The notes under the pieces: generated by a model
Told to the model about the DNA's origin: nothing
Databases searched by the model: none
The model's input: only the letters and a program-made list of their open reading frames with translations
Program-made: the position numbers and the translations under genes
DNA from: Rohdeia sp044358925
GTDB lineage: Bacteria; Planctomycetota; UBA1135; GCA-002686595
NCBI GenBank assembly: GCA_044358925.1
Contig: JBIKNC010000095.1
Span: 1 to 15,738 of the forward strand
DNA: 15,738 nt
Direction of reading: 5' to 3'
Part shown: positions 12,461-15,738 of the stretch, piece after piece
Numbering within the stretch: position 1 is the first letter of the stretch
Layout: each line of letters opens with the position of its first letter

Positions 12461-13590
12461 AGCGCCACCTCCTCGCCGTCTCCGCGACGGCCGCACTGTT
12501 GTTCGCGGCGTGCTCGCCGACGACGGCGACCTTCGATCCGAACCTGCAGCAGCAGGCCGCGGCCGTGCTCGGCAGTCTGCAGTCGTTGCCCGATGCCGTT
12601 GCGCACACGGGTGTGCGACGCGTGCGCTCGCTGCGCCGCTTGCCGACGCACGTCAACGAAGTCGAGTACCGCGAAGAAGTGCGGGTCTCGTCCAGCGGTA
12701 CGTACCAAGTCGAGTGCGTCGACGTCCTCGCGTCGAACTTCGCACAGCCCGACGAGTTCATTGCGCTGCAGAACGGTCGCGAAGGCTTCATCCATCGCTA
12801 CCGCGACTTCCGCATCCGCGACGTCGATCTCCTGCTCGCGAACTACTACGTGACGCAGCTCGGAGCACGCATCGCCGTCGCAGGCCGCGTGTGCTTCACG
12901 ATCGTCCTCGTGCGCCGCGACGATCCGAGCGCGAACGATCAGATCGTCTCGTGGAGCCTCGCGGTCGACGAACAGACCGGCCTCGTGTTGCGCTGGCGCC
13001 GCGACCTCGACGGCCGTTTGACCGACGAGGGCATCTTCGAGTCGATCGCCTACGGCGAGCCCGCGAGCTTCTCGCCGCACGTCGCCACGAACGACGAGAC
13101 GGTGATCACGCCGCAGACCGATCTGGGCCAGTTGTTCGACTTCGACCTCACGACACCGACGCTTCTGCCGGCGTTCTACGAACGTCGCGAACGCGCGGGT
13201 GTCACCGATCCGAACGGCGACGTGTGGCTCAAGGAGACGTTCACCGATGGCATCGAGGTCGCGTTCTTCCTCTACAAACACGAGCCGCCGCCGCCCCCGG
13301 CAGCTCCCGTGCCGATCGTCGTCTCGCCGGTGGTGAAACAGCCGACGGGGCCGAGCAGCGGCCCGTTGCCGGGCGGCAGCTCGTCCGGCGCCTCGGGGAC
13401 GCTGACCACCAGCGTGACGACGGCGAGCGGCTCCGGCATCCCGACCGTGCTCGTCGATCCGACGCTCCTGTTCGTGACGAGCGGCGAATTCGTCGTCGCC
13501 GAGTACAAGCGGCCCTCGACCATCGGCATCGTCGCGGGCCGTATCTCGAACGACGACGCGCAGTGGATGCTCGAGTCGGCGCTGCCCTGA
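12457..13590 (+). CDS. RseB/MucB-like lipoprotein, sigma factor regulator
   Basis: 377 residues; the GTG start overlaps the preceding stop by 4 bases (GTGA), so it is translationally coupled. MKRHLLAVSATAALLFAAC is a lipoprotein signal with Cys19 to be lipidated. The LolA-like N-domain ends in a stretch with the RseB pattern: VAGRVCFTIVLVRRD (141-155), then WSLAVDEQTGLVLRWRRDL (166-184) and DGRLTDEGIFESI. The C-domain has LPAFYERRE (237-245), FTDGIEVAFFLYK (262-274), matching the 'SDGLxxFSVF' segment, and the end VAGRISNDDAQWMLESAL. A Pro/Ser/Gly-rich linker (about 276-330) splits the C-domain. RseB guards the anti-sigma factor in the periplasm and senses mislocalised lipoprotein or LPS. Family call is by motif order; the lipid ligand is unknown. 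Confidence 0.8.
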   Translation: MKRHLLAVSATAALLFAACSPTTATFDPNLQQQAAAVLGSLQSLPDAVAHTGVRRVRSLRRLPTHVNEVEYREEVRVSSSGTYQVECVDVLASNFAQPDEFIALQNGREGFIHRYRDFRIRDVDLLLANYYVTQLGARIAVAGRVCFTIVLVRRDDPSANDQIVSWSLAVDEQTGLVLRWRRDLDGRLTDEGIFESIAYGEPASFSPHVATNDETVITPQTDLGQLFDFDLTTPTLLPAFYERRERAGVTDPNGDVWLKETFTDGIEVAFFLYKHEPPPPPAAPVPIVVSPVVKQPTGPSSGPLPGGSSSGASGTLTTSVTTASGSGIPTVLVDPTLLFVTSGEFVVAEYKRPSTIGIVAGRISNDDAQWMLESALP

Positions 13591-13742
13591 GAGAGGGAGA
13601 AGAAGTCGACGCTGCGCGCCGAACATGCTCTCTCAGGTGCCTTTGGCCCAACCGCTGGCGCGGTTGGAGCCCGTTCGCGAGCATGGCTGCTCGCTCACTG
13701 AGAGAGTGAGAAGAAGTCGACGCTGCGCGCCGGACATGCTCT
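13588..13742 (+). repeat. Pair of 44-base direct repeats flanking two hairpins
   Basis: A 44-base sequence starting TGAGAGAG and ending CATGCTCT occurs at 13588-13631 and 13699-13742 with two mismatches (111-base period). The first copy includes the stop codon of the RseB-like gene. Between them lie two hairpins with the same TGGC loop. CCTGAGAGAG (13586-13595) can also pair with CTCTCTCAGG (13628-13637), and CTCACT with AGTGAG at the start of copy two. Confidence 0.85.
13645..13694 (+). terminator. Two adjacent hairpins with TGGC loops after the sigma operon
   Basis: CCAACCGC TGGC GCGGTTGG (13648-13667) is an 8-bp perfect stem extended by GGC/GCC across a one-base bulge. GCGAGCA TGGC TGCTCGC (13677-13694) is a 7-bp perfect stem. 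They lie 57 and 86 bases beyond the RseB-like stop. They may stop transcription or protect the mRNA end. No T-run is present. Confidence 0.4.
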
Positions 13743-13760
13743 GAGGGTGGAACGCGAGGA

Positions 13761-13789
13761 ACCGAAGCGCCGGCGAGTCGGCGTTCGGT
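13761..13789 (+). terminator. Strong hairpin downstream of the repeat array
   Basis: ACCGAA and CGCCG (13761-13772, one-base bulge at 13767) pair with CGGCG and TTCGGT (13779-13789): 11 bp with a 6-base loop. The remaining bases 13790-13954 hold no recognisable element apart from a small TCCCC/GGGGA stem near 13877-13889. Confidence 0.4.
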
Positions 13790-13954
13790 GAGCCGATGTT
13801 GGGTCGCTGTGGTGCGTTAGAAGGTCAGATGCGTCCCAGGCCGGGCGTCCGGTCGTCGCCGCCACACTCGCGGTCGTCCCCTCTCGGGGAGGGCGCGCGG
13901 GCCGTGGTCGCCGATCGTGCAGGTGGCTGGCGCACGCTGCCGAAGAGCACTTCC

Positions 13955-14329
13955 ATGCGAGCCCTCGTGGTCGACGACTCCCGTGCCATCCGCATGATCC
14001 TGGCTCGGATCCTCTCGGATGCGGGCTTCACTGTCGTCGAAGCGGGCACCCCGGCCGAGGCCGTCGAACTGCTCGTCGAGCAGGGGCCGTTCGACGTGGC
14101 GCTCGTCGATTGGGATCTGCCGACCCAGGACGGCTTCGAACTCGCGGCGCAGTTGCGCGCTTCGCCTGAGAGCCCGGCCTGCATCCTCATGACCCTGCCG
14201 GAGGACCGCGACGATCTGGTCGCCGCGGCGATCGACGCCGGTGTCGACGGCCACGTCACGAAGCCGTGCCTGCGCCTGGGGCTCGAGAAGACGCTCGGAC
14301 TCCACGGCCTGATGCGCCGATCCGCCTGA
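13955..14329 (+). CDS. Single-domain response regulator (CheY-like receiver)
   Basis: 124 residues, one receiver domain and nothing else. The acidic pair is Asp7-Asp8 (LVVDDSR), the phosphoacceptor Asp52 (LVDWDLPTQDG), the switch Thr80 (ILMTLPED) and the conserved Lys103 (HVTKPC). ATG 13955 is chosen because VVDD must lie near the N-terminus; the open frame upstream to 13796 has no receiver features. With no output domain it must act by protein-protein contact, as CheY does. The next gene, 108 bases downstream, encodes a CheX/CheC-like protein that probably dephosphorylates it. No histidine kinase or chemoreceptor is in the window, so the input is unknown. Confidence 0.92.
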   Translation: MRALVVDDSRAIRMILARILSDAGFTVVEAGTPAEAVELLVEQGPFDVALVDWDLPTQDGFELAAQLRASPESPACILMTLPEDRDDLVAAAIDAGVDGHVTKPCLRLGLEKTLGLHGLMRRSA

Positions 14330-14437
14330 GCCCGGCGCCTCGCACTCGGCAGCCGACTCGGCGCGACGAATCGCGGAGTTCGGCTCAGGCGCGCATGCTC
14401 GAGCGGCCGACTTCTTGGCGTCCACACCCGCGGCGCC

Positions 14438-15028
14438 ATGGCCACTCCTTCGAACGTCGAGACGCCCGTCGAGGCAACCGTCAATGCCATCGCCAAGGAA
14501 CGCGTCGTCTCGATCGCTCTGCGCATCGCGGATGACCTGTCGACGATCGTCGACCGAACGCTGGCGCTTTCGAACGTGACCGTCGAGAAGATCGACGCAC
14601 GCGTCGCCGGCAAAGGCGTCGTCCACATCGCGTTCAAACTGCGCTTCGAGCGTGCCGTCGACGCGCTGTACGGCGCTCTTCTCGTGCCACTGCCGGACGC
14701 CCTGGCGCTCGCCGGCTGCCTCACGATGATGCCCGACGACCAGGTCGCCCTGCAGCGCAAGGCGACCGAGCTCGACGCGGGCATGAAGGACGCGATCGTC
14801 GAACTCGGCAACTTCGTCGCCGGCGCGGTCGACGCGGTGATGCGCGAGAGTCGCGCGAACATCGCGCGTGCGCGTTCGGCCGGCTGCCAAGGCGTGCGCG
14901 CCGACGTCCGCCCCGCCTTCCCGTACACGGAGGGTCAAGAGCTGGTCCTCGTGCGCGCGACGGCGCGGCTGCACGAGTTCGAGCCGTTCGAGTTGCTCCT
15001 GATGCTGCCGAACGTGTTCGAAGCCTGA
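14438..15028 (+). CDS. CheX/CheC-like phosphatase-domain protein
   Basis: 196 residues. The key mark is D118-x3-E122-x2-N125 in DAIVELGNFVAGAVDAVM, the helix that inserts Glu and Asn into the CheY active site in CheC, CheX and FliY phosphatases (motif D/S-x3-E-x2-N). The flanks fit the fold: LPDALALAGCLTMMP before it, and beta strands near 152-190 after it. Only one such helix is visible, as in CheX, whereas CheC has two. The proline expected some 22 residues after the Asn is not in its usual place. The N-terminal 50 residues contain a separate helical stretch. Its place right after a lone receiver gene supports a dephosphorylation role for that receiver. Confidence 0.75.
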   Translation: MATPSNVETPVEATVNAIAKERVVSIALRIADDLSTIVDRTLALSNVTVEKIDARVAGKGVVHIAFKLRFERAVDALYGALLVPLPDALALAGCLTMMPDDQVALQRKATELDAGMKDAIVELGNFVAGAVDAVMRESRANIARARSAGCQGVRADVRPAFPYTEGQELVLVRATARLHEFEPFELLLMLPNVFEA

Positions 15029-15048
15029 GCCGCTCCGAGCCGGGCCGA

Positions 15049-15112
15049 GCGGGCGTGTGCCCGCATGGAAAAGCCTTCCCGGTCGTGTGCCGCGTGTGCG
15101 GCGCTGCACGAC
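15049..15112 (+). terminator. Two hairpins with GTGT loops after the CheX-like gene
   Basis: GCGGGC GTGT GCCCGC (15049-15064) is a 6-bp perfect stem 20 bases after the stop. GCCGC GTGT GCGGC (15089-15102) follows, enclosed by GTCGTG (15082-15087) and CACGAC (15107-15112). They probably mark the transcript end, although no T-run follows. Confidence 0.45.
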
Positions 15113-15209
15113 ACGACTTTCGGACCAGTCGCCCGCTTCGTCTCGTCGGGGTAGTTTTCGTGTGCCACCAGCGCGGCCCAGTCCGCCGCACGCGAGGAGC
15201 GCACCCACG

Positions 15210-15674
15210 ATGAGCGAATCGTCCGACGACCAGCAGCAGTTCTCCAAGGCCGACCTCGAGTCGCCCGCCTACCGCCAGCGGCTCATGCGCAAGTTGAACT
15301 GCCTGATCGCGGTGCTCGAGGTGGCCTGCGCGAAGGTGCGTCGCTCGCTCGACGGCCCGGGCGCCGACACCGAACGCCTCGAGCGCATCAAGAAGAACCT
15401 GACGGAGACGCTCGAAGTCTGCCGCAAGGCGAAGAACGCACTCGAGCGTCGCGAACGCCTGCCCGACGACCTCCCGATCCACCTCGGGGAGATGGCGAAG
15501 CTGCCCGTCGTGCAGCCCGACGAACGCGCGTTCGAGATGCGCGCACGCCGCGGAACGATGGTCGAGATGACGTCGAGCGACGAGTACCGCCGCTTCCAGA
15601 CGCGCGGCCCGATCGGCCGCGACGAGGTGCGCTCGATCGACTTCGACGCGCTGGCGAGGGACCTGCAGGCCTGA
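15210..15674 (+). CDS. Small, probably helical protein of unknown function
   Basis: 154 residues from ATG 15210, with a GAGGAG site ending 10 bases upstream (slightly long). The frame is open upstream to 15057, but that part overlaps hairpins and a possible -10 (TAGTTT, 15152-15157). Residues 21-84 are highly charged with heptad-like leucines (RLMRKLNCLIAVLEVACAKV, then LERIKKNLTETLEVCRKAKN), suggesting a coiled coil or helical hairpin. The C-terminal half (90-154) is polar. There is no signal peptide, so it should be cytoplasmic. I do not recognise a family. Its codon use is strongly G/C-ending like the neighbours, so it is a resident gene. Confidence 0.8.
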   Translation: MSESSDDQQQFSKADLESPAYRQRLMRKLNCLIAVLEVACAKVRRSLDGPGADTERLERIKKNLTETLEVCRKAKNALERRERLPDDLPIHLGEMAKLPVVQPDERAFEMRARRGTMVEMTSSDEYRRFQTRGPIGRDEVRSIDFDALARDLQA

Positions 15675-15738
15675 GAATACGGTGCCGTAGCAAAAAACCT
15701 CACGTTGCGCGGCGCGTGCAGCGGGGGCGACGGACGCG

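Noticed and set aside
12367..13626. 419-codon minus-strand open frame opposite the RseB-like gene
   Set aside because: Low-complexity Arg/Val/Asp composition without motifs; the plus strand has a lipoprotein signal and RseB-like segments.
13588..13742. CRISPR array
   Set aside because: Only two repeat copies, a 67-base hairpin-containing spacer, one repeat overlapping a coding end, and no cas genes.
13817..15247. Long minus-strand open frame opposite the receiver and CheX-like genes
   Set aside because: It spans two clear plus-strand genes and their gap and has no recognisable domain.
15676..15700. Hairpin TACGG/CCGTA followed by a run of six A as a terminator
   Set aside because: On the plus strand the hairpin is followed by A, not T. 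On the minus strand the T-run comes before the hairpin, so neither orientation fits.

Overview
The window is high-GC bacterial DNA; most genes use almost only G/C-ending codons. It looks like a Gram-negative lineage: there is a heptosyltransferase-family enzyme, a lipoprotein, and an ECF sigma operon with an RseB-like periplasmic sensor. Sparse Shine-Dalgarno sites and the gene mix would fit Planctomycetota or Myxococcota. That placement is inference only.

Layout. (1) 1-1365, minus strand: a GT9 glycosyltransferase whose stop overlaps the start of a B12-type radical SAM protein that runs off the left edge. (2) 1581-3071: purF, with all four cysteines of the Fe-S type enzyme but no propeptide. 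(3) 3228-4922: two unrecognised exported or membrane-anchored proteins with more relaxed codon use. The first has no ordinary start codon, but has a good ribosome-binding site ahead of an ATC. (4) 4975-6245: a tandem-duplication scar. In order it holds DUF433 copy A, a dead 5' fragment of the downstream GT4 gene, a dead 3' fragment of purF, DUF433 copy B, and the intact GT4 gene. The three duplicated blocks differ by about 8-9% each. (5) 6195-9170: a GT4 glycosyltransferase and a complete B12-type radical SAM enzyme, then a convincing terminator. (6) 9171-9556: no gene, but several strong inverted repeats; then tRNA-Arg(CCG) on the minus strand. (7) 9754-10713: an exported protein with two EF-hand-like calcium loops. 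(8) 10907-13590: an ECF promoter-like site, an ECF sigma factor, a membrane protein with four 'AP..L...V' repeats that is probably the anti-sigma factor, and an RseB-like lipoprotein overlapping it by 4 bases. (9) 13588-13789: two 44-base direct repeats and several hairpins. (10) 13955-15028: a single-domain CheY-like receiver followed by a CheX/CheC-like phosphatase. (11) 15210-15674: a small unrecognised, probably helical protein.

How the genes may work together. The GT9, GT4 and two radical SAM proteins suggest cell-surface glycan or lipid modification. The sigma, anti-sigma and RseB-like genes form a plausible envelope-stress circuit. The receiver and phosphatase form a small signalling pair with no kinase in view. 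The most unusual parts are the duplication scar, the ATC-start gene beside it, the repeat-built anti-sigma candidate and the repeat/hairpin array after the sigma operon.
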